Part shown: positions 36,959 to 45,475 of the stretch, piece by piece | Numbering within the stretch: the first letter of the stretch is position 1 | Layout: every line of letters starts with the position of its first letter | Source: an uncultured Verrucomicrobia subdivision 3 bacterium | GTDB taxonomy: Bacteria; Verrucomicrobiota; Verrucomicrobiia; Limisphaerales; UBA11358 | DNA length: 45,674 bases | Assembly (NCBI GenBank): GCA_903872345.1 | Contig: CAIQKM010000113.1 | Location: 1 to 45,674, forward strand | Direction of reading: 5' to 3' | Notes under the pieces: model-generated | Databases searched by the model: none | Seen by the model: the letters and a program-made list of their open reading frames with translations, nothing else | Told to the model about the DNA's origin: nothing | Translations under genes and position numbers: made by a program

Positions 36959-38794
36959 TTATTCCTGGACAAACTTGATCACGCGGCCCTTTTCCGAGCG
37001 TTTGCGGGCATTTTCATCCAGCACCTTTTTGCGCAGGCGCAGGTTCTTGGGCGTGGCTTCCACGTATTCATCCACGTCGATGTATTCCAGCGCGCGTTCC
37101 AGCGAGAGCTTGAGGGGTGGCGCGAGCTGGATGCCCTTGCCGTCGCCCTGCGAGCGCATGTTGGTGAGGCGCTTTTCCTTCACGGGATTCACAGGAATGT
37201 CATTCTCGCGGGTGTTTTCACCGACGATCATGCCGACATAGATGTTGTCGCCGGGTTCCACCATGAGGCGACCGCGTTCCTGCACCATGTTCAGCGCGTA
37301 GGCGGTGGCTTCGCCCTGATCCATGCTCACGAGCGAGCCGTTCTTGCGCGCGGCGATTTCGCCGTGGTCGGGGCCGTAGGCGTGGAACAGATGGCTCATC
37401 ACGCCCATGCCCTTGGTCATGTTCACAAGGTCGGTTTCAAAGCCGATCAGACCGCGCATGGGGACGAGGGCTTCCACGGAAACCTGGTTGCCGACGTGAT
37501 TCATGTTGGTGATCTGCGCCTTGCGGCCGGACAGGTTTTCCATGATGGCCCCGAGGTTTTCGCTCGGGACTTCCACGAAGAGTTTTTCAATCGGCTCCAT
37601 GGGTTCGCCATCCGGTCCCTTTTTCCAGAGCACTTCGGGGCGGGACACGAGCACTTCATGGCCTTCGCGGCGCATCTGCTCCACGAGAATGGCGATCTGC
37701 ATTTCGCCGCGGCCGCTGACCGCGAAGATCTTCGGGTCGCTGGTCTGGGCGATGCGCAGGGCCACGTTCGTGCGGATTTCCTTCACGAGCCGGTCCCAGA
37801 TGTGACGCGCGGTGACGAGCTTGCCGTCCTGACCGGCGAGCGGGCCGTCGTTCACGGCGAATTCCATCTGAATGGTCGGCGGATCAATCGGAATGTAAGG
37901 CAGGGTGTCGCGCAATTCGCTGTCGCAAATCGTTTCGCCGATGAACACGTCTTCGAAACCGGCCACGCCCACGATGTCGCCGGCGGAGGCGGAATTGATT
38001 TCGATCCGCTTCATGCCCTCGAAATGGTAGAGCATGGTGATTTTGTTCTTGGTGAGCTTGCCATGGCCGTGACGGCAGATGGCGGGTTCGCCGACGGTGA
38101 TCTTGCCTTCCACGATTTTGCCGAACGCGATACGGCCGAGGTAATCGGAGTAGTCGAGGTTGGCGACGAGCAATTGGAAGCCTTCGCCGGCCTTGGCGCG
38201 CGGCGGGGGGATGTGCTTCACAATGGCGTCGTACAACGGTTCCATCGTGGTGGTGGTATCGGTCAGTTCCGCCTTGGCGTAGCCCTGTTTGGCGGAGCAA
38301 TAGATGAAGGGGAAATCAAGCTGCTCATCGGTGGCGTTCAGGGACATGAACAGTTCAAACACCTGGTCGAGCACTTTCTTGGGATTGGCGTTGTCGCGGT
38401 CAATCTTGTTGATGACCACAATGGGCTTGGCGCCGGCTTCGAGGGCCTTGCGCAGCACAAAGCGGGTCTGCGCCTGCGGACCTTCGGCGGAATCCACCAC
38501 GAGCAGCACGCCGTCGATCATGTTCATGATACGTTCGACTTCGCCGCCGAAGTCGGCGTGTCCGGGAGTGTCCACAATGTTGATGTGGTAGTCCTTGTAT
38601 TTGAAAGCGGCGTTTTTGGCGCGGATGGTGATGCCCTTTTCCTTTTCAAGGTCCATCGAATCCATCAGGCGTTCCACCTGGGTTTCGGCTTGGTTGGCGC
38701 GGAACGTGCCGGATTGTTTGAGCAGGCAGTCCACCAAGGTGGTCTTGCCGTGATCAACGTGCGCGATAATGGCGATGTTGCGGATGTGCTGCAT
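36959..38794 (-). CDS. typA: GTPase TypA/BipA
   Basis: A 611-residue ribosome-associated translational GTPase involved in stress adaptation and 50S assembly. G-domain motifs: [10 protein letters not shown] (P-loop), [19 protein letters not shown]. Domains II and III and the BipA-specific C-terminus follow ([39 protein letters not shown]). Length is standard. The ATG at 38794 follows an A/T-rich run (TTTTTTTTATTTTAATTT on the sense strand) and no Shine-Dalgarno sequence. The same T-run is the tail of the upstream gene's terminator. Confidence 0.97.
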   Translation of the reverse strand: MQHIRNIAIIAHVDHGKTTLVDCLLKQSGTFRANQAETQVERLMDSMDLEKEKGITIRAKNAAFKYKDYHINIVDTPGHADFGGEVERIMNMIDGVLLVVDSAEGPQAQTRFVLRKALEAGAKPIVVINKIDRDNANPKKVLDQVFELFMSLNATDEQLDFPFIYCSAKQGYAKAELTDTTTTMEPLYDAIVKHIPPPRAKAGEGFQLLVANLDYSDYLGRIAFGKIVEGKITVGEPAICRHGHGKLTKNKITMLYHFEGMKRIEINSASAGDIVGVAGFEDVFIGETICDSELRDTLPYIPIDPPTIQMEFAVNDGPLAGQDGKLVTARHIWDRLVKEIRTNVALRIAQTSDPKIFAVSGRGEMQIAILVEQMRREGHEVLVSRPEVLWKKGPDGEPMEPIEKLFVEVPSENLGAIMENLSGRKAQITNMNHVGNQVSVEALVPMRGLIGFETDLVNMTKGMGVMSHLFHAYGPDHGEIAARKNGSLVSMDQGEATAYALNMVQERGRLMVEPGDNIYVGMIVGENTRENDIPVNPVKEKRLTNMRSQGDGKGIQLAPPLKLSLERALEYIDVDEYVEATPKNLRLRKKVLDENARKRSEKGRVIKFVQE

Positions 38795-38803
38795 AAATTA
38801 AAA

Positions 38804-38838
38804 TAAAAAAAACGAGCAGCGTATTTTGCCGCTCGTTT
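38804..38838 (-). terminator. Terminator of the first PEP-CTERM gene, minus strand
   Basis: The 11-bp stem (38828-38838 with 38810-38820) has a G-U wobble when read on the minus strand but an A-C mismatch on the plus strand, so it works for the minus strand. It is followed by TTTTTTTT. It lies 27 bp after the PEP-CTERM stop and only about ten bases before the typA ATG, so typA's promoter must overlap it or typA depends on read-through. Confidence 0.8.
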
Positions 38839-38864
38839 GGGAAAAGTCAAACTATGGTTGGAAT

Positions 38865-39818
38865 TCAATCTCTGGCCGGACGGCGGCGGAAGAACCAGAG
38901 AGCGGCCGCTCCCACCGGGAGCAACGCGAGCGAGGCCGGCTCGGGAACCGGCCCGGGGGTCAATGAATCAGGGAGCGAACCGGACCAGGAGGAACCGGTG
39001 GAGCCCGCCGGCAACGCCACACCAACGCCACCTATATTATTGATGCTGTTTGCCATAATACCGCCTTCCACCCCGCTGTGGAGGTTGACCGTGGCATTGG
39101 GAGCCACAATGTAGCCATATACCTGAGCCGTAATATCAATGCTGGTGGCATTATAAAAATTGAAAACCACATTGCCCGTACCGAAAGCGTTCTGGAAGGA
39201 ACTCAGGAAAGGCACATACCCGCCGTTAATCGTGGTGGCATTAACGTTCACAATGACCGTATTAACGCCTGACGCCAGATTCAAACCAATGCCGCTGTAC
39301 AGGTTGGCGTTGAATGTCTGCGCACCGGTGACATCGAACACGGCGACCGATGAACCGGCCGCAGTGTTAAAGGTGGCCGAACCGGGAGCGTAACTGACGG
39401 TGCTGTTAGGGGTCAGGGTGGACCAGTAAAGCGAATTGGCCACCAGACTGCTGACCGGCGAAATCGACGAGGGAATCGGGCTGCCGGTGGTCAAGGTGCC
39501 GCCATTCAGGGCGATATACTGACTGGTCCCGCCAGCCACCGCGCTGCCATGTTGAATATTGGCCCAAGAATTGATGTTCCCGGCCACGGCCAACGTAATG
39601 TTGGTGTTGGCCACCGAGCCTTCGCCCGATGCCACTTGGTTGCCGTAGGCAAGGTTGCCGCCGACAAAAATGCGGCCCGCCACCGTATCATTCAAGTAAG
39701 CATTACCCGTCGTGATGACATTCCAATTGGCCAAACTGCCATTCACATCCGCCTTGAGGCTGAACCCAGCGACCGGCGAAACCACCAAACTAAATGCTAT
39801 TAATTTATTAATTTTCAT
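38865..39818 (-). CDS. PEP-CTERM choice-of-anchor A protein 1
   Basis: A 317-residue exported surface protein. A signal peptide (MKINKLIAFSLVVSPVAGFS) is followed by a choice-of-anchor A-type domain (about 25-285: ANWNVITTGNAYLND, AGRIFVGGNLAYG, LNGGTL, VYGYIVAPNATVNL, EGGIMANSI). The C-terminal sorting signal is VPEPASLALLP, a hydrophobic stretch and RRRPARD, for exosortase processing. It is a tandem paralog of the next gene. Base composition is richer in A/T (many AAT, ATT codons) than neighbouring housekeeping genes, common for Asn/Thr-rich surface proteins. It is driven by a strong promoter 45 bases upstream and ends in its own terminator. Confidence 0.9.
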   Translation of the reverse strand: MKINKLIAFSLVVSPVAGFSLKADVNGSLANWNVITTGNAYLNDTVAGRIFVGGNLAYGNQVASGEGSVANTNITLAVAGNINSWANIQHGSAVAGGTSQYIALNGGTLTTGSPIPSSISPVSSLVANSLYWSTLTPNSTVSYAPGSATFNTAAGSSVAVFDVTGAQTFNANLYSGIGLNLASGVNTVIVNVNATTINGGYVPFLSSFQNAFGTGNVVFNFYNATSIDITAQVYGYIVAPNATVNLHSGVEGGIMANSINNIGGVGVALPAGSTGSSWSGSLPDSLTPGPVPEPASLALLPVGAAALWFFRRRPARD

Positions 39819-39869
39819 TGGTTTAATTCGCTGCCCAGCCCCGAATGCAGCATGCTGCCAAGATCAAAC

Positions 39870-39898
39870 ACTATACGCATTAATACGTATTATGTCAA
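39870..39898 (-). promoter_or_regulatory. Near-consensus promoter, PEP-CTERM gene 1
   Basis: On the minus strand TTGACA (39893-39898), 17-bp spacer and TATAGT (39870-39875). The spacer holds a 10-bp palindrome AATACGTATT (39882-39891), a possible operator. The predicted start near 39863 gives a leader of about 45 bases. The rest of the 172-bp intergenic stretch up to 39990 shows only a weak 7-bp hairpin. Confidence 0.75.
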
Positions 39899-39990
39899 TG
39901 TAAAAAATGCGAGGATTAGGCTCCAATTAAGCTGGTAATGCCCTGCTGGGAGCATTTTGCGTGACAAACCAGCCATCTGACGTCTGCCAA

Positions 39991-40953
39991 TTATTTTTTG
40001 CTCCGGCGACGGCGGCAGGCCCAGAGGGCTGCCCCCACCGGCAGCAATGTCAAGGTGGCCGGCTCAGGAACCGGACCGGGCGAAAGCGCATTGGGCAGTG
40101 AACCATAAAAGGTGGCAGCGCTGGCATTGCGGTCCGGCAAATGAATTTCACTTTCCGCCACCAGATTGCTGGCCATCACCCCGCCATCCACATTATTGCC
40201 CAGCGTAACATCGGCATTGGGAGCCAAAATATAGCCTTCAAACTGGTTGCCCAGATAGATGTTGGTGGCATTATAAAAATTGAACAACACGTTACCCCGG
40301 CCGAAATCCGTCTGGAAATTGCCAAAGAAGCTCCCGTTGTTCCAGTTGATGCTGCCGGCATTGACATTGACCAGCACAGTGGTAACACCGGAGCCAAGAT
40401 TCAGGTTAAAGCCATTTAGTCCGGCGTTAAACGTCTGCGCACCAGTCACATTTAAAATCGCCAACCCAGAGCCATTGGCCACGGTATTGAAATTGATCTG
40501 ATTGGCGCCGTTGGTGGTGATAGTACTGTTGGCTGCCAGAGTCGACCAGTAGAGTGAACTGCTGATCAGGGTGCTGATCGGTGAAATGGCGGTCGGAACC
40601 GAACTGCCCAAGCTGACCGTGCCGCCACCGTTCATGTTAAAATGAGCCAAGCTGGTACCACCAACAGCCACGCTGCCATTTTGAACGTTGATGTAATTGT
40701 TGGCCGTTATGTTACCCACCACGGCGAGCGAAATGTTGGTGGACGACAGGGAATGGCCGATGGCTGCCTGATTGTCAGCCGTCAGATTGCCGCCAACAAA
40801 GGCGCGCCCTTCATATTCATTATTGATCTGGGCATTGTTGACGGTCACCACATTCCAGTTCGACAACAAGGTATTCACATCATCAGCCTTGAGGCTGATT
40901 TGGGAAACCGCCGCGACCGACAGAAAGACAATCAGATTGTTCTCAATTTTCAT
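39991..40953 (-). CDS. PEP-CTERM choice-of-anchor A protein 2
   Basis: A 320-residue paralog of the previous protein, similar along its length: signal peptide (about 1-23), LLSNWNVVTVNNAQINNEYE, GRAFVGGNLTADNQ, FEGYILAPNADVTLGNNVDG, GGVMASNL, and the C-terminal VPEPATLTLLP, hydrophobic stretch, RRRRSKK. The ATG at 40953 (MKIENN) aligns with MKINKL of the paralog; an ATG two codons earlier is possible. It is probably processed by an exosortase encoded elsewhere and displayed on or released from the outer surface. It has its own promoter. Confidence 0.9.
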   Translation of the reverse strand: MKIENNLIVFLSVAAVSQISLKADDVNTLLSNWNVVTVNNAQINNEYEGRAFVGGNLTADNQAAIGHSLSSTNISLAVVGNITANNYINVQNGSVAVGGTSLAHFNMNGGGTVSLGSSVPTAISPISTLISSSLYWSTLAANSTITTNGANQINFNTVANGSGLAILNVTGAQTFNAGLNGFNLNLGSGVTTVLVNVNAGSINWNNGSFFGNFQTDFGRGNVLFNFYNATNIYLGNQFEGYILAPNADVTLGNNVDGGVMASNLVAESEIHLPDRNASAATFYGSLPNALSPGPVPEPATLTLLPVGAALWACRRRRSKK

Positions 40954-41003
40954 GGGCATTAACTCACTGCGAAATCTTCAATAACAACTCCAACTTATCC
41001 TTC

Positions 41004-41032
41004 ACTGTACATTACTAATTCTTCTATGTCAA
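41004..41032 (-). promoter_or_regulatory. Near-consensus promoter, PEP-CTERM gene 2
   Basis: On the minus strand TTGACA (41027-41032), 17-bp spacer, TACAGT (41004-41009). It shares TTTAC-n-ATTGACATA around the -35 and TA-AGTG at the -10 with the paralog's promoter, but the spacer lacks the AATACGTATT palindrome. The leader is about 45 bases. Confidence 0.7.
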
Positions 41033-41040
41033 TAGTAAAT

Positions 41041-41461
41041 ACCGGCTTTCCGTTGAAAGGGAGCTATTTGCGACCAGCCAGTACTCTGATATTGCCCCTC
41101 CAAAAAACGAGCGGGAAGTCATCAGCCAGAAGTGACGCATCCGGATGAACTGCCGACGACGGCGCCGCCCAAACTTTCCCGTCTGCAAATTTACGGGACT
41201 TTCCAGTCCCATATTGCCGGTGCCGGGTGACTGGCAAGCCACCCAAACCCGCAGGCTGAAATGTACGTGCCCAATGGGAATTCCTATTCTGGGATCAACT
41301 GTCTGCCAGTGTTGCGAGGACGCTCGCGGTTTGCCCAAAAGTTGAATCTGCATCTACGAGCGACAGAAAAGCCCGAAGTCTGGCATTTGCAAGGAAACGG
41401 CCAAAAATGAATAACGTCTGGCGGGCATCAGCGGCGGAATGTCAACACCGGCTCCCGCCGG
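41041..41461. other. Intergenic region with hairpin-forming, repeat-like sequence
   Basis: 420 bp without a credible gene. Hairpins include GGGACT/AGTCCC (41195-41210) and an imperfect GGGTG/CACCC stem (41225-41244). The style (short perfect stems around mini-loops) resembles the 146-bp elements at the left end, though the sequence differs. A 109-codon minus-strand frame (41024-41353) runs through these hairpins and overlaps the PEP-CTERM 2 promoter, so I do not accept it. Confidence 0.45.
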
Positions 41462-42160
41462 CTAAAGCAATCCTTCTTTCACCGCTTTGGCCACGGCGGC
41501 GGTGGAAGTATGCACGTGGAGTTTGGCGTAGATGTTTCGGAGATGCGAATCCACAGTGTGATAGCTTAATTCAAGCTCCTCGGCGATGCCTTTCATTCCG
41601 CTTCCCTGAGCCATTAAGCGCAAGACCGATTGTTCACGACTGGTCAAAATTTGAACCGGCTTGGGGGCGGCGCGCCCGGACAGCATATCCAGCACGGATT
41701 TGGCCACCTGCGGGGTCATGGGAGCCCCGCCGGAAATCGCCTCTTTGATGGAGCGGACAATGGCGGCGGTATTGGAGGGTTTGAGCAAATACCCGGAGGC
41801 GCCGGCGCACACCGCTTTGAAAACTTTTTCGTGATCGTCAAATACCGTCAACATCACGATGCGCGTGGTAGGCGAAAGGGTTTTGATCTGTTTGATGGCG
41901 TCAATGCCATTGATTCCCGGCAACCCCACGTCCAATAAAACCACGTCGGGAACGGCGCCGGCGTGCAGGGCGTCCAAGGCGTCTTCGGCATTGGAAAATT
42001 GGTTGGTACATTTGATGCCCGCCATGCCGTTCACCACCCGGGAAAGCGTGACGCGGAAGTTTTGGTTGTCCTCGATGAGCCAGACGCTCACGGGCGGCGC
42101 CGTCTGGGCGTGGTCATCCGCCTCCGTCTTGGCCACAAATTCGGTTTCGGTCAATTTCAT
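41462..42160 (-). CDS. NarL/LuxR-type response regulator
   Basis: A 232-residue DNA-binding response regulator. The receiver domain (about 25-145) has the acidic pair in WLIEDNQNFR, phosphoacceptor D77 in VVLLDVGLPG, the Thr in IVMLTVFDD and the Lys in GYLLKPS. The LuxR-type helix-turn-helix (about 165-230) reads LTSREQSVLRLMAQGSGMKG and SYHTVDSHLRNIYAKL. The ATG at 42160 follows a 25-residue N-terminal tail. It lies 79 bp after the histidine kinase on the same strand and is almost certainly its partner. Targets are unknown; the PEP-CTERM genes downstream on the same strand are one candidate. Confidence 0.93.
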   Translation of the reverse strand: MKLTETEFVAKTEADDHAQTAPPVSVWLIEDNQNFRVTLSRVVNGMAGIKCTNQFSNAEDALDALHAGAVPDVVLLDVGLPGINGIDAIKQIKTLSPTTRIVMLTVFDDHEKVFKAVCAGASGYLLKPSNTAAIVRSIKEAISGGAPMTPQVAKSVLDMLSGRAAPKPVQILTSREQSVLRLMAQGSGMKGIAEELELSYHTVDSHLRNIYAKLHVHTSTAAVAKAVKEGLL

Positions 42161-42239
42161 TTGGTTTCGCCGCCGGGTTGCCCATCCCGGCTCTGAGCCG
42201 CAGGGGGCAAGTTTGGACGTTTGATATAAAATAATATCC

Positions 42240-45239
42240 CTAATTAAAGAGCTTCCGCCAGTCACGAGATTTCGTGAGGGGGGCGGAAAGTTTGACGGTC
42301 GTGCCGTATTTCGGCCGGCTGGTTACGGTCAATTCCGCCCGCATTTCAGCGGCGCGGTTCTGAAAGTTTTTCAGGCCGTCGCCCGGTTTTTGCCGGGCAA
42401 CGTCAAAACCGACGCCGTCGTCCCGGACCTCGAGAACCAGATCCCCGGCCAGGCAATACAACCGAATGGAGACATGATTTGCCCGGGAATGCTTGCGGAT
42501 GTTGTTCAAAACTTCTTTAAACAGCGGCGGGATGTTGCGCCGGAGTTCCAGCGACAGCTTGATGTTACTTGCCTCCTCCATTTCCGCGAATTCGTAGTTG
42601 AGATTGGCCAGCATGATCGCGGCAATTTGCTTGAGCCGGGCAATCAAATCCGAGAGATGCTCGTGCGAAGGATTGATGATCCACACCAGATCGCGCAACG
42701 TGTCCATGGTCTGATCGGCCGTCGAGCGAATTTGGGCGAGGTCGCCAGGCTGGGGCATTTTTTCCATGACTTCGGTAAGCAGCGAAATGCTTCCGAGATT
42801 GGCCCCCACCTCGTCATGGAGATCGCGCGCGATCTGCTGGCGCAGACGCTCCAGCGCCCGCAAACGGGCCAGGCGGATGCGATAAAAAAAGATTAACACG
42901 GCGACCGCCGCCAACCCAACGAGCAGCTTGAACCACGCGGTCTGCCAAAACAGCGGCAGCACTTGAAATGAGATCTGCGCGCCATTGGCACTCCAGACCC
43001 CGTGATTGTTGCAGGCGGTGACTTCAAAAAGGTATTTTCCGGGCGGCAGGTGCGAAAAATACGCCACCCGCTGGTCTGCCGCCTCAATCCACCGCTTGTC
43101 GAAGGCGGCCAGCCGGTAGCGGAAGCGAACCTGCTTGGGGGCGGAAAAACTTAACGCCGTGTAGCGAATCTCCAACTGGCGCGTGCCGGCCGGGCAACGG
43201 ATGATGGATTTGCCGCCGGCAGGGCCCGGGGGCGAGGTTTCGTTGGCAATCGATTTGCCGTCCGCGCGCACCGATTCAATGACCACGGGCGGCGGCAACT
43301 CGTTCGGTTGGATGGCCTGGGGATCGACGGTCGCCAATCCCACGCTGGTGACATACCAGAGCCGGTCATCGGCGGTGTGGCAGGCGATGGGCTGATAACC
43401 GCCCATAATTTCCCAGGTGCCCAAACCATCACCGCTGCCCAGTTGCAGGCAATTCACCAACTTGGTTTCCCCGGCGTACAGGCTTTCCAATTGTTTTCGG
43501 CTGATCCGAAATATTCCGCTGGCGGAACCAATCCACAGGTTGCCGGCGTTGTCGGAGCGGATGTCGCTGATGGAATCATCCGGCAATCCCTGTTCATGGG
43601 TCAAAGTCCCCCAACGGCCATTCTTCAAATAGATCAACCCATTCCTTTGGGTGGCGATCCATAATGTGCCATTGGCCGCGCAATGCAGCGCGTGAATGCC
43701 GCTCCGCAAAAATTCACTTCGTGCCTGGCTGGTTTGCCGGGTCAAGGGATCGCAGCCAAACAGCCTGCCGTCCTGCAGCCCCAGCCAGATCGTGCCATCT
43801 CCCGCCTCCGCAAAACAGCGCACATCGGAATTTGTCAGCAGAATTTGCGCGGGACTGGTGCCGCCCGGGCCATAGCGCGCCGCCCCCATCGTGGTGCCCA
43901 CCCATACGGCTTTGTGGGAATCTTGAAACAAGGCGTTGGGGTAACCGGAGGTTGGATTGGGCAAATACCGTCCCAGCGCGTGCGTTTTATCTTTTAGCCA
44001 GATTCCATAACCAAACATTCCGATCCAAATCCGGCCGCTTGCATCCTCCAATATGCAACAGTCATCCGGGTGCCAGACATCATCAGCCGGGTGTTCCAGC
44101 ACCCGGCCGTCCCGACTAATGCGATAGCGACCAGCCCCTTCAGTGCCTACCCAAAAACCGCCGTCGGCCGCCGGCGCCACCGTGGAAACCGCCCGGTTTT
44201 GCCAGTTGTCAGCCGGGGTAATCATCTTTACCACGCGGCGGGAGAGCCGATTGAGCCCGTGGACCGTGCCGACCCATAGGTTTTTCTCCTGATCCTCGCA
44301 TAGCGATAAAACCTGATCCTGCGACAGACCGCCGGTGTGATCCAGTTTATGCTGCCGGCCATCCGCTTCCACCAGCCACAAACCCTGCCCGGAAGTGCCA
44401 ATCAATAACGCGCCGGATCGGGTTTCATGGATCACGGCATCTTGCGTCACTTCCAAATCCAACACCCCCCGATCTTCAACCCAGGCATTGCCTTGCCAGC
44501 GCCGGAGGCATTGCCCGTCGCGAATCCACAGTCCGCCGGCTCGCGCCGGCGTGATGTTGCGCCATTGGCCCAACTGGCCGGGAATCGCGAGCGTGATTTT
44601 GCCGGTTTTGGCATCCACTTGAAACAGATCGCCACCGTCAACCAATACCCATAAACCGCCTTTTTCCTGCGCACAAATATCCCAGACGTCATGATTTTCC
44701 GGGCGAACCATCAAGGTTCCTGGAACACCATTCCGGACCGGCAACAAGGTGTGGCGGGTGGCGGCCCAAACCGTGCCATCCCGGGTTTCGACCAGCCGCT
44801 CCACTGAATCCAGATGTCCCAACGAAGAAAGATCGAGCGTGTGAAAACCACCGGCATCTTTCCAGCCAATTTCCCCCGACTGCGTGCCATACCAGAGACG
44901 TCCGCGGCTGTCTTCCAATAGACATTTGATCATGTTGCTCGCGAGCCCGGGCGTATCCGTATCGTAAAAACGCTCGAACCGTACGCCATCGAACCTGGCC
45001 AAACCGTCAAGCGTCGCCAGCCAGATATATCCATCATGGGTCTGAAGCACTTCAAGGATGCGCGCGGAAGGCAATCCGTCTTGAACCTGCCACCCGACGA
45101 TGACAAAGTCAGGATCTTGACCACCCCCAAATTCGTCCGCCAAAGACAAATCCGCCAGCACGAGCCATGGCAGCAAAAACCAAAAGAACAAGCGAATGCT
45201 CCGAGGATGGGATTCCCGGCACATTACGGATGCTTTCAT
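42240..45239 (-). CDS. Two-component propeller sensor histidine kinase
   Basis: A 999-residue membrane kinase. A signal or membrane anchor (about 15-35) is followed by a large periplasmic sensor of about 12-14 Reg_prop blades (repeats like EDSRGRLWYGTQSGEIGW and DNAGNLWIGSASGIFRIS) making two seven-bladed propellers, a Y_Y_Y domain (about 665-750, LEIRYTALSFSAPKQVRFRY), one transmembrane helix (about 765-787, LLVGLAAVAVLIFFY), a HisKA_3 dimerisation domain with phospho-accepting H808 in IARDLHDEVGANL, and a HATPase (KEVLNNIRKHSRANH, VRDDGVGFD, GDGLKNFQNRAAEM). In Bacteroidota and Verrucomicrobiota such sensors often detect glycans. Encoded just upstream of its regulator. Confidence 0.95.
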   Translation of the reverse strand: MKASVMCRESHPRSIRLFFWFLLPWLVLADLSLADEFGGGQDPDFVIVGWQVQDGLPSARILEVLQTHDGYIWLATLDGLARFDGVRFERFYDTDTPGLASNMIKCLLEDSRGRLWYGTQSGEIGWKDAGGFHTLDLSSLGHLDSVERLVETRDGTVWAATRHTLLPVRNGVPGTLMVRPENHDVWDICAQEKGGLWVLVDGGDLFQVDAKTGKITLAIPGQLGQWRNITPARAGGLWIRDGQCLRRWQGNAWVEDRGVLDLEVTQDAVIHETRSGALLIGTSGQGLWLVEADGRQHKLDHTGGLSQDQVLSLCEDQEKNLWVGTVHGLNRLSRRVVKMITPADNWQNRAVSTVAPAADGGFWVGTEGAGRYRISRDGRVLEHPADDVWHPDDCCILEDASGRIWIGMFGYGIWLKDKTHALGRYLPNPTSGYPNALFQDSHKAVWVGTTMGAARYGPGGTSPAQILLTNSDVRCFAEAGDGTIWLGLQDGRLFGCDPLTRQTSQARSEFLRSGIHALHCAANGTLWIATQRNGLIYLKNGRWGTLTHEQGLPDDSISDIRSDNAGNLWIGSASGIFRISRKQLESLYAGETKLVNCLQLGSGDGLGTWEIMGGYQPIACHTADDRLWYVTSVGLATVDPQAIQPNELPPPVVIESVRADGKSIANETSPPGPAGGKSIIRCPAGTRQLEIRYTALSFSAPKQVRFRYRLAAFDKRWIEAADQRVAYFSHLPPGKYLFEVTACNNHGVWSANGAQISFQVLPLFWQTAWFKLLVGLAAVAVLIFFYRIRLARLRALERLRQQIARDLHDEVGANLGSISLLTEVMEKMPQPGDLAQIRSTADQTMDTLRDLVWIINPSHEHLSDLIARLKQIAAIMLANLNYEFAEMEEASNIKLSLELRRNIPPLFKEVLNNIRKHSRANHVSIRLYCLAGDLVLEVRDDGVGFDVARQKPGDGLKNFQNRAAEMRAELTVTSRPKYGTTVKLSAPLTKSRDWRKLFN

Positions 45240-45337
45240 TTGGTGAATGACTGCAAAAGCGGCGGTGCCAGTCGGAAAGCCATGCCGCTACGACTCCGAT
45301 AAGCAGCCATCGTTCGCTTGATCATCGTGGCAATCAT
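45236..45337 (-). other. Possible 33-codon upstream ORF overlapping the kinase start
   Basis: A short minus-strand frame (MIATMIKRTMAAYRSRSGMA to QSFTK) whose TGA overlaps the kinase ATG as ATGA. Such overlaps can couple translation, and the kinase has no Shine-Dalgarno sequence. The peptide is basic and matches nothing I know. It may be chance. Confidence 0.2.
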
Positions 45338-45475
45338 CGTTAATCCCATAGCATATTGCACATTGGTTTAAACCGCGAGCCTTGGCGCCGAATGCAACGA
45401 CCAGTCTCATCAAGCCAAGTGCATGACCTAGGTGGCCGCTCTCATTTGGCGCCATGCCTTTTGCCGGTCGCAATG

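Noticed and set aside
37364..38806. A 480-codon plus-strand frame opposite typA
   Set aside because: Mirror of typA with His/Val/Asp-rich composition and no domain.
41024..41353. A 109-codon minus-strand frame upstream of PEP-CTERM 2
   Set aside because: It overlaps that gene's promoter and spans hairpin repeats; the translation is not protein-like.
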